Positions 38,328 to 48,507 are shown, counted from the stretch's first letter. The stretch: DNA of 64,000 nucleotides from Mycobacterium dioxanotrophicus (GCF_002157835.1 NZ_CP020809.1:1922001-1986000), one strand, 5' to 3'. Numbers and translations: made by a program. The notes: a model not told the origin generated them from the sequence alone.

Positions 38328-39383
38328 ATGAAAGCAGCCGTGTATTACGGACCGAACAAGGTCGAGATCGCCGATGTGCCCGAGCCTCGACCGACCGAAG
38401 GGACCGTCAAGATCAAGGTCGGCTTCAACGGCATCTGCGGCACTGACCTGCATGAATACTATGCGGGGCCGATCTTCGTGCCAACCGAACCGCATCCGCT
38501 GACCGGGCAGCAGCTGCCCCTGACCATGGGTCACGAGTTCTCCGGGACCATCACCGAGGTCGGCCCGGGTGTCACCGACTACGCGCCGGGCGACCGGGTG
38601 GCCATCGAGCCGATCTACCGGTGCGGGCACTGCAGCCCGTGCCGGGCGGGGAACTACAACATTTGTCAGCAGATCGGCTTCCACGGCTTGATGTCCGACG
38701 GCGGGATGGCCGAGTACACCGTGGTCCCCGTCAACATGCTGCACCGCCTGCCCGACAACGTGTCACTGGAGTTGGGTGCGCTCGTGGAGCCGATGTCGGT
38801 GGCCTATCACGCGGCCACCCTCGGTGCGGTCGGTCCGCTGCACACCGCGGTGGTCTTCGGCGCCGGGCCGATCGGCATCGGGCTGTGGTTCGCATTGCGC
38901 GGCAAGGGCCTGGAATCGGTGTTCGTCGCCGAACCGTCGCCGACCCGGCGGGCCGCCATCGAGGCGCTCGGCGCCAAAACCCTGGACCCGACGACCACCG
39001 ACGTGCCTGCCTTCGTCGCCGATCACACCGACGGGCGGGGCGCCGACGCGGCCTTCGACGCCGCGGGTGTGGAGCCGGCGATCGCGGCCGCCACCGCGTG
39101 CGTGGGTGCGCGCAAGCCGACGATCAGCGTCGCCATCTACGAGAAGCCGCTGACCACGCCGCTGCTCAACCTCGTGATGAACGAATCTCGCATCCAGGGA
39201 TCGCTGTGCTACACCTCGGCGGACTTCGAAGCCGTCATCGATCTGATGGCGCACGGGGTGTACGACACGAAAGGCTGGGTCACGCCCATCGTCATCGACG
39301 ATGTCATCGACGAGGGGTTCGAAGCCCTGCACGCCGGTAAGAAGATGAAGGTGCTCGTCGACCCGAGTGGAGAATCAGCATGA
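38328..39383 (+). CDS. Zinc-dependent 2,3-butanediol dehydrogenase-like alcohol dehydrogenase
   Basis: A 351-residue medium-chain dehydrogenase. The catalytic zinc ligands are in GICGTDLHE (Cys) and TMGHEFSG (His, Glu); the structural zinc site is [21 protein letters not shown] with four Cys; and the coenzyme motif is [11 protein letters not shown]. Length and motifs match (R,R)-butanediol or sorbitol-type dehydrogenases. I use ATG 38328, since the upstream open frame is antisense to the monooxygenase. The stop overlaps the ATG of the next gene by 4 bases, so the two dehydrogenases are coupled. With the acetoin-type SDR behind it, it may interconvert butanediol, acetoin and diacetyl, or handle a related diol. 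Confidence 0.85.
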   Translation: MKAAVYYGPNKVEIADVPEPRPTEGTVKIKVGFNGICGTDLHEYYAGPIFVPTEPHPLTGQQLPLTMGHEFSGTITEVGPGVTDYAPGDRVAIEPIYRCGHCSPCRAGNYNICQQIGFHGLMSDGGMAEYTVVPVNMLHRLPDNVSLELGALVEPMSVAYHAATLGAVGPLHTAVVFGAGPIGIGLWFALRGKGLESVFVAEPSPTRRAAIEALGAKTLDPTTTDVPAFVADHTDGRGADAAFDAAGVEPAIAAATACVGARKPTISVAIYEKPLTTPLLNLVMNESRIQGSLCYTSADFEAVIDLMAHGVYDTKGWVTPIVIDDVIDEGFEALHAGKKMKVLVDPSGESA

Positions 39384-40159
39384 CGTTGCAGGGAAAGGTG
39401 GCACTGGTCACCGGAGCGGGACGCGGCATCGGCCGGGGCATCGCGTTGCGGCTGGCGCGCGAAGGCGCCGACATCGCCTTGGTCGACGTGGTACCGGACA
39501 GCATCACCGCGGTGGCCGACGAGGTGACCGAAATCGGCACGAAGGCAACGACATTCGTCGCCGACGTGAGTGACCGCGACGCGGTGTACGCGGCGGTCGA
39601 CCACGCCGCCACCGCGCTCGGTGGATTCGATGTGATGGTCAACAACGCAGGCATCGCGCTGGTCGGCCCGATCGCCGACGTCACGCCCGCCGACGTGGCG
39701 CGGGTGTGGTCCATCAATGTCGACGGTGTGCTGTGGGGCATCCAGGCCGCCGCGGCCAAGTTCATCGAGTTGGGCCGGCCGGGAAAGATCATCAACGCCT
39801 CGTCGATCGCCGGTCACGACGGCTTCGCGATGCTCGGCGTCTACAGCGCCTCCAAGTTCGCGGTGCGGGGCCTCACGCAGGCGGCCGCCAAGGAGTACGC
39901 GTCGGCAGGGATCACGGTGAACGCGTACTGCCCGGGCATCGTCGGCACCGACATGTGGGTGGAGATCGACAAGAAATTCGCCGAGCTCACGGGTGCGGCG
40001 GAGGGGGAGACGTTCCAGAAGTACGCGGGCGGCATCGCCCTGGGGCGGCCGGAAACTCCCGAGGATGTCGCCGGGTTCGTGGCGTACCTGGCCGGGCCCG
40101 ACGCCGATTACATGACCGGGCAGGCGGGCCTCATCGACGGCGGACTGGTCTATCGGTAG
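39380..40159 (+). CDS. Diacetyl/acetoin reductase-type SDR
   Basis: A 259-residue classical [13 protein letters not shown] at residues 11-20, NNAG near 89, and the Ser-Tyr-Lys triad in INASSIAGH and [10 protein letters not shown]. The C-terminal part ([22 protein letters not shown] and [27 protein letters not shown]) follows the pattern of BudC/acetoin reductases, which reduce diacetyl to acetoin and acetoin to butanediol with NADH. It overlaps the dehydrogenase stop by 4 bases (ATGA). A GAF-domain regulator follows 36 bases later. Substrate is inferred from neighbours and motifs only. Confidence 0.83.
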   Translation: MTLQGKVALVTGAGRGIGRGIALRLAREGADIALVDVVPDSITAVADEVTEIGTKATTFVADVSDRDAVYAAVDHAATALGGFDVMVNNAGIALVGPIADVTPADVARVWSINVDGVLWGIQAAAAKFIELGRPGKIINASSIAGHDGFAMLGVYSASKFAVRGLTQAAAKEYASAGITVNAYCPGIVGTDMWVEIDKKFAELTGAAEGETFQKYAGGIALGRPETPEDVAGFVAYLAGPDADYMTGQAGLIDGGLVYR

Positions 40160-40195
40160 GGCCGTCGTAGCGCGTTGATGTGACGGGGAGCACAA

Positions 40196-41482
40196 TTGCA
40201 GGCGATGTCCGGATCGTCGATACCCGAGCCCGCGGTCGCTCCCGGTGAGGACCCGCGTCGTTACGCGCGGCTGCTGACGGCGGTCTACGACGCCACGATG
40301 TCGGGGGACCGGGCGCCGGCCCGGCCCCGCTCGATCATCGAGGACTCCTGGAACCGGTTGCGGGCCAAGGGAATCAATCCCGATGAGCACAACCCGCCCC
40401 GCATCGAGACCGGCTTGGAGCTGCTGCGCCAGTCGTCCGGGCTGGTCGGGGTGCTCGGTGACGTCACGCGTGGGCTCGAATCGGTGATTCAGGAGGGCGA
40501 CAACATCCTGGTGATCGCCGACGCCCGCGGCCGTGTGCTGTGGCGGTCGGGCTCACCTCGGGTGCTCGCCCTCGCCGACCGTCTCGGCTTCATCGAAGGG
40601 GCGTGCTGGAGCGAAAATGCGGTGGGCACCAATGGGATTGGCACGGCGCTCGTCTCGCATTCGGCGGTGCAGATCTTCTCGGCCGAGCACTTCCTGCGCA
40701 GCCACCACCCGTGGACGTGCGCCGGTGCGCCGATCCGAGACCCGCGTACCGGTCAGGTGATCGGAATCGTCGACGTGTCCGGACCGGCCCCCACCGTGCA
40801 CCCGACCACCGTGGCGCTGGTCGACCTGGTCGCCCGGCTGGCCGAGTCCCAACTGCGCGAGGTGCATGAGCGCACCCTCAACCGACTGCGCACGGTGTCG
40901 GCCCCGATCCTGGCCCGGATGCGCAGCCCGGCGCTGGCCGTCGACACCGACGGATGGGTGGCCGCGGTGGATTCCCTGCCGCTGCACAATCGGGTGCTGT
41001 TGCCCGAAGAGGGGCTGCCGGGTCGGGTGTGGATTCCGCCGCTCGGTATGTGCGACGTGGAGTCACTGCCGGGTGGCTGGCTGGTCCGCGTGGCCGACGA
41101 CGCCGAACCGGCCCCGGCGCCGGCACGGGTCACCCTCGATCTGCGCGACGGCGAACCCTCCCTGGAGATGGTGGGGCAGTTCGGCAGCTGGCGCCGCGGG
41201 ATCTCCAGCCGGCACGCCGAGATCCTTCTGGTGCTGGCCACGTGTCGGCAGGGCCGGTCAGCGCAGGAGCTGGCCGCGGACCTCTACGGTGACGGCTCCC
41301 GTGTGGTGACGGTGCGCGCCGAGATGTCCCGGTTGCGTAAGCAGTTCGTGGGCCTGTTGTCGGGTAAGCCGTATCGGTTCGCCGATTCGGTGCTGGTCGA
41401 CGTGCGCTATCCGCAGGACATGACGACGTTGCTGACCGCATCGACGGCCCCGGCGGTGCGAGCGGTTCGCGCCATCCCCTGA
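40196..41482 (+). CDS. GAF-domain regulator of AcoR type without a sigma-54 module
   Basis: A 428-residue transcriptional regulator. The N-terminal half matches the GAF sensor of AcoR-like activators, with [38 protein letters not shown] and [27 protein letters not shown]. The AAA+ sigma-54 contact domain is missing, as expected in actinobacteria. The C-terminal end, [30 protein letters not shown] followed by [14 protein letters not shown], is a winged-helix domain. The TTG at 40196 has GGGGAG six bases upstream; ATG 40205 is possible. It ends the butanediol-type operon and probably senses its substrate and acts at the GTTGCA repeats upstream. Confidence 0.83.
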   Translation: MQAMSGSSIPEPAVAPGEDPRRYARLLTAVYDATMSGDRAPARPRSIIEDSWNRLRAKGINPDEHNPPRIETGLELLRQSSGLVGVLGDVTRGLESVIQEGDNILVIADARGRVLWRSGSPRVLALADRLGFIEGACWSENAVGTNGIGTALVSHSAVQIFSAEHFLRSHHPWTCAGAPIRDPRTGQVIGIVDVSGPAPTVHPTTVALVDLVARLAESQLREVHERTLNRLRTVSAPILARMRSPALAVDTDGWVAAVDSLPLHNRVLLPEEGLPGRVWIPPLGMCDVESLPGGWLVRVADDAEPAPAPARVTLDLRDGEPSLEMVGQFGSWRRGISSRHAEILLVLATCRQGRSAQELAADLYGDGSRVVTVRAEMSRLRKQFVGLLSGKPYRFADSVLVDVRYPQDMTTLLTASTAPAVRAVRAIP

Positions 41483-41496
41483 CGCGATACCTTGGC

Positions 41497-42594
41497 GTGG
41501 TGTCAGACGACGGTTTGCTCGATGGTCTGGAAGGCGACGCCCGCGCCGAACGTGCCGAGCTGATCCCCTGGCTGTTGGACCGGGGCATCACCGCCGAACA
41601 GATCCGCCACGAGATCGCTCCGGCGCTGCTGGCCCCGCGCCGCATCCTCGGCGACGACGGTCAGTACGTGTCGGCGCGGGAGATCAGCGAGCAGGTCGGC
41701 ATCGATCTCGAGCTGCTGCAGCGTCTGCAGCGGGCGATGGGGCTGCAGTCGGTCGACGACCCCGATGCCGTGGTGCTGCCGAGGGCCGACGCCGATGTCG
41801 TGGCTCTCGCCCAACGCTTCATCGAACTCGGCGTTGAGCCCGACCAGATCGTGCTGATCACCCGCGTGCTCGCCGAAGGCCTGAGCCGGGCCGCCGAGGT
41901 GATGCGTTACGCGGCGTTGGCGGCGGTGCTCACTCCCGGGGCCACCGAGCTGCAGATCGCGCAGGCGTCCGAACAGTTGGTCGCCGCGGTGGCGCCGCTG
42001 ATCGGGCCGATGATCCAGGACATGCTGTTCGTCCAGCTGCGCCATGCGCTGGAGACCGAGGCGGTCAACGCCTCCGAGCGTGCCGAAGGGGTACCGCTGC
42101 CCGGTGCCCGATTGGTCAGCGTGGCCTTCGCCGACCTGGTGGGGTTCACGCGGCTGGGTGAGGTGGTGCCTCCCGAGGACCTGGAGCGGTTGGCCAACCG
42201 GCTCGCCGACGCCGCACGCGACGTGGCGGTGGGGCCGGTGCGGCTGATCAAGACGATCGGCGACGCGGTCATGTTGGTCAGCCCCGACGCGGCGGCCCTC
42301 CTGGACGCCGCGCTGGCGCTGGTCGCGGCCACCGAAACCGATGAGGATTTCCCGCGGCTGCGGGTGGGGCTGGCCACCGGGCTCGCGGTGAGCCGGGCCG
42401 GTGACTGGTTCGGCAGTCCGGTGAACCTGGCCAGCCGGGTCACCGGCGCGGCGCGGCCGGGCAGCGTGCTGGTGGCTGAATCGACGCGCGAGGCGATCGG
42501 CGAGAGCGAGCGGTTCAGCTGGTCTTTCGCCGGGGCGCGGCGCCTCAAGGGCATCAAGGGCGAGGTGAAACTGTTCCGCGCCCGGCCTGCTTGA
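41497..42594 (+). CDS. Class III adenylate cyclase, Rv1264-like (pH-sensing)
   Basis: A 365-residue enzyme that makes cyclic AMP. The N-terminal 200 residues resemble the helical autoinhibitory domain of Rv1264 ([27 protein letters not shown]); the C-terminal cyclase domain has the metal-binding Asp213 (FADLVGF) and Asp257-like GDAV, purine-selecting Lys252 and Asp303 ([14 protein letters not shown]) with Asn310 and Arg314 for the transition state. Rv1264 is switched on by acidic pH through the N-terminal domain, so the same is expected. GTG 41497 or 41500 starts the frame. It is 15 bases downstream of the GAF regulator and followed by the copper island. The conserved place after the HIT gene in M. 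tuberculosis supports orthology. Confidence 0.9.
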   Translation: MVSDDGLLDGLEGDARAERAELIPWLLDRGITAEQIRHEIAPALLAPRRILGDDGQYVSAREISEQVGIDLELLQRLQRAMGLQSVDDPDAVVLPRADADVVALAQRFIELGVEPDQIVLITRVLAEGLSRAAEVMRYAALAAVLTPGATELQIAQASEQLVAAVAPLIGPMIQDMLFVQLRHALETEAVNASERAEGVPLPGARLVSVAFADLVGFTRLGEVVPPEDLERLANRLADAARDVAVGPVRLIKTIGDAVMLVSPDAAALLDAALALVAATETDEDFPRLRVGLATGLAVSRAGDWFGSPVNLASRVTGAARPGSVLVAESTREAIGESERFSWSFAGARRLKGIKGEVKLFRARPA

Positions 42595-42668
42595 CGGCGC
42601 GGACGAGCTTTATCGAATCTTCACAGAACGACTAGGCCCGCCATATCCATCCCGGGGAGGCTCGAGCT

Positions 42669-43316
42669 GTGGACATGAAACGAACCATGGCGATAGGGGC
42701 CGCCGCGCTCGCCACCGTTGCGATCGCGGCAGGCTGTACCAATTCTTCGAGCGCTCCGGCGGGTAGCAGTCCGACGACGAGCGCGAGCCCGACGACAAGC
42801 GCCTCGGTGGCGGCAGAGGCGCACAACGCTGCCGATGTCATGTTCGCCCAGCACATGATTCCGCATCACCAGCAGGCCGTCGAGATGAGCGACATGCTGC
42901 TCGGCAAGCAGGGCATCGACAGGCGCGTCACCGATCTGGCGACTCAGATCAAGGCCGCACAGGCGCCCGAGATTCAGCAGATGCAGGGCTGGCTCACCGC
43001 CTGGGGCAACCCGGCGATGCCCCCGATGTCGTCGACCGACATGGGTCACGGCGGGATGCCCGGCATGTCCGGTATGCCTGCCATGCAGGGCATGATGTCC
43101 GACGCCGACATGACCGCGCTGCGCAATGCCCAGGGTGTCGAGGCCGCCAAGCTGTACCTGACCCAGATGATCGCCCACCACGAAGGGGCTATCACCATGG
43201 CGCAGAACGAAATCAAAGACGGTCAGTACCCGGACGCGATCAAGATGTCCCACGCCATCGTCACCACCCAGCAGCAGGAGATCGACACGATGCGCGCCAT
43301 CCTGGGCACGCTCTGA
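42669..43316 (+). CDS. DUF305 lipoprotein, copper-associated
   Basis: A 215-residue lipoprotein with lipobox AIAAGC and a Ser/Thr spacer. The DUF305 ferritin-like four-helix core has FAQHMIPHHQQAVEMSDML near residue 58 and MIAHHEGAITMAQNEI near 170, each with the His-His metal-binding pattern of the family. Between them is a Met-rich loop, MGHGGMPGMSGMPAMQGMM, suited to bind Cu(I). GTG 42669 has GGGGAGG eight bases upstream. It is convergent with the two-component system (3-base gap) and next to a copper ATPase island, so a role in periplasmic copper binding is likely. The exact chemistry of DUF305 is not known. Confidence 0.87.
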   Translation: MDMKRTMAIGAAALATVAIAAGCTNSSSAPAGSSPTTSASPTTSASVAAEAHNAADVMFAQHMIPHHQQAVEMSDMLLGKQGIDRRVTDLATQIKAAQAPEIQQMQGWLTAWGNPAMPPMSSTDMGHGGMPGMSGMPAMQGMMSDADMTALRNAQGVEAAKLYLTQMIAHHEGAITMAQNEIKDGQYPDAIKMSHAIVTTQQQEIDTMRAILGTL

Positions 43317-43319
43317 CGG

Positions 43320-44441
43320 TCATCCCGCAGGCAGGGTGATGGTGAACGCGGTACCGGTACCGGAACTGCTGACGCTGATGCGACCGTGGTGGGCCTCGAC
43401 GAAGGCCTTGGCGATGGACAGGCCCAGGCCGGAACCGCCGCGGTCGCGGTCGCGGGCCGTGTCGGCGCGGTAGAAGCGTTCGAAGACATGCGCACGGTGC
43501 TCGGCGGCGATGCCCTCGCCGGTGTCGGTCACGGTGAGGGTGACCGCGGACGTGTGGGGCATCATCGGGTTTGTGGACCCTGTTGCGCTCGCGGTGATGT
43601 CGACGCGTCCGCCCGGTGGGGTGTGGCGCAGGGCGTTGTCGAGCAGGTTGCCGAGCACCTGGCCGAGGCGGTCCGGATCCGCCCACAGTTGCGGCAGCGC
43701 AGGATCGACGGCGGCGTGCAGGGCGACGCCCTTCGCGTCGAACCGGTCGGCGGCGGCGGCCACCGCGGCCGCGACCAGTTCCGCCGCCGACACCTGGGTG
43801 GGTTCGACGGTGGCCCGGCCCTCCTCGGCCTGCGCGAGCGCGGCGGCGTCATCGGAGAACCGCACCAGCCGACGGGTCTGCTGCCGCAGCACGGCCACCG
43901 TCTCGGCGTCGAGCGTGCGCACACCGTCCTCGACCGCTTCGACGTAGGCTTCCAAAACCGATACGGGAGTGCGGATTTCATGCGCGAGGTCGCCGAACAG
44001 CCGGCGGCGGCTGGTGTCGACGGCCTGCAGGCGGCCCGCCATCTCGTTGAAAGACCGTGCCAGGACATCGAATTCGTCGCCGAGATGGGCCGGTGGAACC
44101 CGCGAATCGTAGCGGCCGTCGGCGATCGCGGTGGCCGCGGTGGCGACGTCGGTGACCGAGCGCTGCAGCCGCCGGCTGACGTACCAGGTGACCACCAGGG
44201 CGGCCAGTGCCGCCACGCACACCGCGACGCCGACCGAGATGACGGTCGCGTACACGTAGGCCTGCTCGGCGTGCATCTGTTGGGCCGAATCGCCGGAAAC
44301 CCCGGCTCGGTGCAGATGTTCGCGGAACAACGGTGGCCCCACGACGGCCGCGACCACTCCGGTGGTGCCCGCCGCCGCAGCCAGCACCAGGGCCTGCGCG
44401 AACAGCAGCCGGGCGCCGAGCCCGGGTCGCTGGCGGCTCAT
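43320..44441 (-). CDS. Sensor histidine kinase of the copper island
   Basis: A 373-residue membrane kinase. Two transmembrane helices (LLFAQALVLAAAAGTTGVVAAVV and TVISVGVAVCVAALAALVV) flank a short extracytoplasmic segment with His and Met residues (REHLHRAGVS, QQMHAEQAY). Then come HAMP, the dimerisation box FGDLAHEIRTPVSVLEAYVE with the phosphorylated His, and the catalytic domain with N box LGNLLDNALRHTPP, DTGEGIA and GGSGLGLSIAKAFV. The ATG overlaps the response-regulator stop by 4 bases. The metal-rich neighbourhood suggests a copper-responsive or envelope-stress sensor, but the signal is unproven. Confidence 0.88.
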   Translation of the reverse strand: MSRQRPGLGARLLFAQALVLAAAAGTTGVVAAVVGPPLFREHLHRAGVSGDSAQQMHAEQAYVYATVISVGVAVCVAALAALVVTWYVSRRLQRSVTDVATAATAIADGRYDSRVPPAHLGDEFDVLARSFNEMAGRLQAVDTSRRRLFGDLAHEIRTPVSVLEAYVEAVEDGVRTLDAETVAVLRQQTRRLVRFSDDAAALAQAEEGRATVEPTQVSAAELVAAAVAAAADRFDAKGVALHAAVDPALPQLWADPDRLGQVLGNLLDNALRHTPPGGRVDITASATGSTNPMMPHTSAVTLTVTDTGEGIAAEHRAHVFERFYRADTARDRDRGGSGLGLSIAKAFVEAHHGRISVSSSGTGTAFTITLPAG

Positions 44442-45163
44442 CGGCCGGTGCCCATCCGGTACCCGACGCCGCGGACCGTCATCACGTACCGCGGATCGGC
44501 CGGGTCGTCGCCGAGTTTGCGCCGCAGGTGACCGATATGGACGTCGACGAGGTGTTCGCTACCGACATAGCCGGGCTCCCAGACTGTTTCGAGCAACTGG
44601 CGCCTGCTCAAGACCACGCCGGGGTGTGCCGAGAGCGCGGCGAGCACGTCGAACTCGGTACGGGTCAGCACAATCGGCTCGTCGCCGATCGACACCTCGC
44701 GTCCCGCGACGTTGATGCGCAGCGGTCCGAACACCCGATCGTTCTCGGCGGTCGCAGCGGTGTTGCGCGGTCGGCGCAGCATCGCGCGTACCCGGGCGAC
44801 CAGCTCGCGCGGGCTGAACGGCTTGGTCAGATAGTCGTCGGCGCCGACGGACAGCCCGACTATGGTGTCGAGCTCGGTGTCGCGGGCGGTCAGCATCACC
44901 ACGTAGGCGTCGGAAAAGGTGCGCAGCCTGCGGCACACCTCGATGCCGTCGATTCCTGGCAGGCCCAGGTCGAGCACCACGACGTCAGGGTCGACCTCGC
45001 GGGCGAGGGTCAGCGCGTCGGGCCCGGTGTGGGCGAGGCTGACTTCGAACTGCTCGCGTTCGAGATAGCTGGCGACAACGCCGGCCAGGGCGGTCTCGTC
45101 GTCGACGACCAGGGCGCGGTAGCCGGCCGGTGTTGGATCCACCACTTCATGGTGCACGAGCAT
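44438..45163 (-). CDS. OmpR-family response regulator of the copper island
   Basis: A 241-residue regulator. The receiver domain has the acidic pair VVDDE near residue 19, the phosphorylated Asp in VVLDLGLPG near 63 and the Lys in LTKPFSPREL near 112. The C-terminal winged helix is recognised by LTRTEFDVLAALSAHPGVVLSRRQLLETVW and VDVHIGHLRRKLGDD. It is the first gene of the two-gene system and divergent from the CopZ-like gene, 36 bp between the starts; a TATGAA element lies six bases upstream of its ATG on the minus strand. It probably controls one or both sides of the island. Confidence 0.9.
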   Translation of the reverse strand: MLVHHEVVDPTPAGYRALVVDDETALAGVVASYLEREQFEVSLAHTGPDALTLAREVDPDVVVLDLGLPGIDGIEVCRRLRTFSDAYVVMLTARDTELDTIVGLSVGADDYLTKPFSPRELVARVRAMLRRPRNTAATAENDRVFGPLRINVAGREVSIGDEPIVLTRTEFDVLAALSAHPGVVLSRRQLLETVWEPGYVGSEHLVDVHIGHLRRKLGDDPADPRYVMTVRGVGYRMGTGR

Positions 45164-45172
45164 CCCACTTTC

Positions 45173-45192
45173 ATACCCTAGGGGGGTATAGT
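45173..45192. promoter_or_regulatory. CsoR/RicR-like copper operator with overlapping -10
   Basis: ATACCCTAGGGGGGTAT (45173-45189) is an inverted repeat with ATACC and GGTAT ends, like the operators of CsoR-family copper sensors. TATAGT (45187-45192) fits a -10 for the plus strand and ends seven bases before ATG 45200, so the CopZ mRNA is probably leaderless and repressed at this site. The matching regulator gene is not in the window. Confidence 0.65.
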
Positions 45193-45199
45193 ATCAGGC

Positions 45200-45406
45200 A
45201 TGAGCATTCAGACCATCACCGTTACCGGCATGACCTGCGGACACTGTGTCTCCTCTGTGCGTGAAGAGGTCGGCGGCATCCCCGGGGTCACCGGCGTCGA
45301 CGTCGACCTGAAGACCGGTCGGGTGACGATCGAGAGCGACACGCACGTCACCGCCGACGCCATCAACGCCGCCGTTGCCGAGGCCGGCTATCAGGTGGCG
45401 AGCTGA
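45200..45406 (+). CDS. CopZ-like copper chaperone (HMA domain)
   Basis: A 68-residue heavy-metal-associated domain. The Cu(I)-binding loop is GMTCGHC with Cys13 and Cys16, and VREEVGGIPGVTGVDVDLKTGRVTIESD and AVAEAGYQV complete the ferredoxin-like fold. Such chaperones hand copper to a P1B ATPase; the ATPase is encoded two genes downstream. The gene begins directly after the CsoR-like operator and is separated by 4 bases from the next start, so it heads a copper-inducible operon. Confidence 0.92.
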   Translation: MSIQTITVTGMTCGHCVSSVREEVGGIPGVTGVDVDLKTGRVTIESDTHVTADAINAAVAEAGYQVAS

Positions 45407-45410
45407 GGCG

Positions 45411-46274
45411 ATGAGCGCCGCCACGAAGATCGCCGCATTCGCCGCCGCGCTCGCGGTGGTGTTCGCGGCTGCGTTCGGAATCGGTGCTGTCTTCGGCCCC
45501 GCCAGCGCACCCGCCGGCACCGCCGAACATGCCGAACATGCCGAACATGCGGAATCCGCCGCACCGTCCGGTGGGAACCGTTACACCCTGCAACTTGAGC
45601 AATCCCTGGCTGCGGCGGGTCCTGCGGTGCCGCTGCGGTTCGTGATCAAGGACCCGTCCGGTGCGCCGGTGACCGGCTACACCGTCAGCCACGACAAAGA
45701 ACTCCATCTCATCGTCGTGCGCCGCGACTTCACCGGTTATCAGCATGTGCACCCCGTGCGTGACAACTCGGGCACCTGGAGTGTCCCGCTGAACCTCAGC
45801 AACGCCGGTGTGTACCAGGTGTTCGCCGACTTCGTGCCCGCAGGTGGGGAATCGGTGACGCTCGCCGCGGACCTGCATGTCGCGGGTCGCTACGACCCAC
45901 AACCGCTACCGCCGGCTTCGACCACCGCGACCGTCGACGGTTACGCTGTCACGCTGTCGGGTGAGCCGACGGCCGGAGCGGCTTCGGAACTGGCGCTCTC
46001 GGTCACCCAAGGCGGCGTGCCCGTCACCGACCTGCAGCCGTATCTCGGTGCCTACGGGCACCTGGTCGCGCTGCGCGCCGAGGATCTGGCGTACCTGCAC
46101 GTGCATCCGATGGGCGAACCCGGCGACGGGGTCACGCCCGCGGGCCCCGAGATCCGGTTCCACACCGCGTTTCCCAGCGCGGGGTCCTACCGGCTGTACC
46201 TGGACTTCAAGCATCAAGACAAGGTGCACACCGCCGAATTCACCGTGACGGTGCCGCGCGGGCACCAGCACTGA
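45411..46274 (+). CDS. Secreted His-rich metal-associated protein
   Basis: A 287-residue protein with one N-terminal hydrophobic segment ([24 protein letters not shown]), a signal anchor or signal peptide, followed by the metal-binding-looking [11 protein letters not shown] and an extracytoplasmic beta-rich domain. Motifs YQHVHP near residue 115 and [13 protein letters not shown] near 230 occur in a repeated beta-sandwich family associated with copper genes. ATG 45411 follows GAGG; the open frame back to 45375 overlaps the chaperone. It lies between CopZ-like and the copper ATPase, with gaps of 4 and 13 bases. Function is inferred as periplasmic copper binding. Confidence 0.75.
   Translation: MSAATKIAAFAAALAVVFAAAFGIGAVFGPASAPAGTAEHAEHAEHAESAAPSGGNRYTLQLEQSLAAAGPAVPLRFVIKDPSGAPVTGYTVSHDKELHLIVVRRDFTGYQHVHPVRDNSGTWSVPLNLSNAGVYQVFADFVPAGGESVTLAADLHVAGRYDPQPLPPASTTATVDGYAVTLSGEPTAGAASELALSVTQGGVPVTDLQPYLGAYGHLVALRAEDLAYLHVHPMGEPGDGVTPAGPEIRFHTAFPSAGSYRLYLDFKHQDKVHTAEFTVTVPRGHQH
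45522..45548 (+). repeat. Tandem 9-bp repeat encoding Ala-Glu-His
   Basis: Three exact copies of GCCGAACAT (45522-45530, 45531-45539, 45540-45548), followed by a diverged fourth unit. It encodes the AEHAEHAEH tract of the His-rich protein and could change length by replication slippage. Confidence 0.85.
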
Positions 46275-46287
46275 TGAGGAGATGAGC

Positions 46288-48477
46288 GTGGAACTGCAGA
46301 TCGGCGGCATGACCTGCGCGTCGTGTGCCACCCGCATCGAGAAGAAGCTGAACAGTCTCGACGGCGTCACCGCGACGGTGAACTATGCGACCGAGAAGGC
46401 CCACGTCGACGGCGACGTTCCCGCCGACGCGCTGATCAAGGTCGTCGAGGACGCCGGATACACCGCGCATGTGCCGACGCCTGAGCCCGACACCATTGCT
46501 GTGCACGGTGATCCGACGGTATCGCTGCGCAGCCGGCTGATCATCTCGGTCGTGCTGGCCGTACCGGTCATCGCGATGGCCATGGTGCCGGCACTGCAAT
46601 TCACCAACTGGCAGTGGCTGTCGCTGACCCTGGCTGCGCCCGTCGTGGTGTGGGGCGCCTGGCCGTTCCACCGTGCCGCATGGACCAATCTGCGGCACGG
46701 CACGGCCACCATGGACACGCTGATCTCGATGGGCACCCTCGCTGCGTTCGGCTGGTCGCTCTACGCCCTGTTCTTCGGCACCGCCGGGGTGGCGGGCATG
46801 ACGCACCCGTTCACGCTGACCATCTCCCGCACCGACGGCACCGGGAACATCTATCTCGAGGTGGCTGCCGGTGTCACCACGTTCATCCTGGCCGGGCGCT
46901 ACTTCGAGGCCAGGTCGAAAAGGCGCGCGGGGGCCGCACTGCGGGCGCTGCTCGAGTTGGGTGCCAAGGATGTCGAGGTACGCAGAAACGGTGTCGAACA
47001 ACGGATTCCGATCGACGACCTGAGGGTCGACGACGAGTTCGTGGTCCGGCCGGGCGAGAAGATCGCGACTGATGGGGTCGTGGTCGAGGGCTCGTCGGCC
47101 GTCGACGCCTCGATGCTCACCGGCGAATCGGTGCCGGTCGAGGTCGGCCCGGGTGATCAGGTGGTAGGAGCCACTGTCAACGTGGGTGGGCGACTTGTGG
47201 TGCGCGCCAACAGGATCGGCTCCGACACCCAGTTGGCGCAGATGGCGCGGTTGGTCGAGGATGCGCAGAACGGCAAGGCGCAGGCGCAACGCCTGGCCGA
47301 CCGGATCTCGGGCATTTTCGTGCCGATCGTCATCGCACTGGCCGTGGCCACGCTGGGCTTCTGGATCGGCACCGGCGGTTCGGTGGCCGGGGCGTTCACC
47401 GCAGCGGTGGCTGTGCTGATCATCGCGTGCCCGTGCGCGCTCGGTCTGGCGACCCCGACCGCACTGCTGGTCGGTACCGGGCGCGGAGCGCAGTTGGGCA
47501 TCCTCATCAAAGGACCCGAGGTGCTGGAGTCCACCCGCAAGGTCGACACGATCGTGCTCGACAAGACCGGGACCGTCACCACCGGCGCGATGACGCTGCT
47601 GGACGTGATCACCGCGGACGGCGTGGACGACGCAGAGGCGCTGCGCCTGGCCGGTGCTCTGGAGAACGCGTCGGAACACCCGATCGCCAAGGCCATCGCG
47701 ACGGGCGCACGCGACAAGGTCGGTGATCTGCCCGCCGTGGAGAACTTCGGCAACGTGGCCGGACTCGGTGTGCAGGGGGTCGTCGACGGCCATGCCGTCG
47801 TGGTCGGTCGTCGCCGGCTGCTGGCCGATTGGGCTCTGCCGCTGCCGGGCCCGCTCGACGCGGCCGTGCGCGATGCCGAGGCGCAAGGACGTACCGCAGT
47901 CGCGGTGGGGTGGGACGGCGAGGCCCGGGCGGTGCTCGTGGTGGCCGACGCCGTCAAGCCCACCTCCGCGGAAGCCATCGCCCAACTGCGTACGCTCGGC
48001 CTCACCCCGATCATGCTGACCGGCGATAACCAGGCCGCAGCCCGTGCGATCGCCGAGCAGGTGGGTATCGAAGACGTCTACGCCGAGGTGCTGCCGCAGG
48101 ACAAGGTCGACGTGATCAAACGGCTGCAGAGCGATGGCGCCGTGGTCGCCATGGTCGGCGACGGCGTCAACGATGCCGCCGCACTGGCCCAGGCCGACCT
48201 GGGGCTGGCGATGGGGACCGGCACCGATGTCGCCATCGAGGCCAGTGATCTGACCTTGGTACGCGGTGACCTGCGGGCTGCACCCGACGCCATCCGATTG
48301 TCGCGGCGCACGCTCGCGACCATCAGGGGAAACCTGTTCTGGGCGTTCGCCTACAACGTCGCAGCGCTGCCGCTGGCCGCGGCCGGGTTGCTCAACCCGA
48401 TGCTGGCCGGGGCTGCCATGGCGTTCTCATCGGTGTTCGTGGTCAGCAACAGTCTGCGGTTGCGGCGTTTTCGGTAG
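46288..48477 (+). CDS. Copper-translocating P1B-type ATPase (CopA/CtpV type)
   Basis: A 729-residue Cu(I) exporter. An N-terminal HMA domain has GGMTCASC (Cys10, Cys13); then membrane helices with the ion-path motif [12 protein letters not shown], the actuator loop [10 protein letters not shown], the phosphorylation loop [14 protein letters not shown]-binding SEHPIAKAI (HP motif) and the hinge [13 protein letters not shown] start at GTG 46288 because GAGGAG lies six bases before it; the ATG at 46282 touches that site. It closes the copZ-like operon and should pump copper out of the cytosol. Which of several mycobacterial Cu ATPases it is by orthology (CtpV, CtpB) is not decided. Confidence 0.95.
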   Translation: MELQIGGMTCASCATRIEKKLNSLDGVTATVNYATEKAHVDGDVPADALIKVVEDAGYTAHVPTPEPDTIAVHGDPTVSLRSRLIISVVLAVPVIAMAMVPALQFTNWQWLSLTLAAPVVVWGAWPFHRAAWTNLRHGTATMDTLISMGTLAAFGWSLYALFFGTAGVAGMTHPFTLTISRTDGTGNIYLEVAAGVTTFILAGRYFEARSKRRAGAALRALLELGAKDVEVRRNGVEQRIPIDDLRVDDEFVVRPGEKIATDGVVVEGSSAVDASMLTGESVPVEVGPGDQVVGATVNVGGRLVVRANRIGSDTQLAQMARLVEDAQNGKAQAQRLADRISGIFVPIVIALAVATLGFWIGTGGSVAGAFTAAVAVLIIACPCALGLATPTALLVGTGRGAQLGILIKGPEVLESTRKVDTIVLDKTGTVTTGAMTLLDVITADGVDDAEALRLAGALENASEHPIAKAIATGARDKVGDLPAVENFGNVAGLGVQGVVDGHAVVVGRRRLLADWALPLPGPLDAAVRDAEAQGRTAVAVGWDGEARAVLVVADAVKPTSAEAIAQLRTLGLTPIMLTGDNQAAARAIAEQVGIEDVYAEVLPQDKVDVIKRLQSDGAVVAMVGDGVNDAAALAQADLGLAMGTGTDVAIEASDLTLVRGDLRAAPDAIRLSRRTLATIRGNLFWAFAYNVAALPLAAAGLLNPMLAGAAMAFSSVFVVSNSLRLRRFR

Positions 48478-48480
48478 ACC

Positions 48481-48507
48481 TCACGAAACCCGGGCGCCCG
48501 GGCGTCT
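48481..48507 (+). promoter_or_regulatory. Candidate ECF sigma promoter before the alkylation-repair operon
   Basis: TCACGAAACCCG followed by GCGTCT (48502-48507), with 11 bases between TCACGAAACC and GCGTCT. The same elements occur at 49071-49096. CGTCT is a common ECF -10 motif and AAACC-type sequences occur as -35 boxes. A GAGGAAAGGAG ribosome site follows before ATG 48538. Confidence 0.5.

Noticed and set aside
46240..47985. 581-codon minus frame opposite the copper ATPase
   Set aside because: No motif, His/Arg/Gln-rich, fully antisense to a well-defined P1B ATPase.
48491..48502. CCCGGGCGCCCGGG as terminator of the copper ATPase
   Set aside because: Palindrome lies within the spacer of the candidate ECF promoter and forms no long hairpin with a loop; kept only as part of the promoter region.
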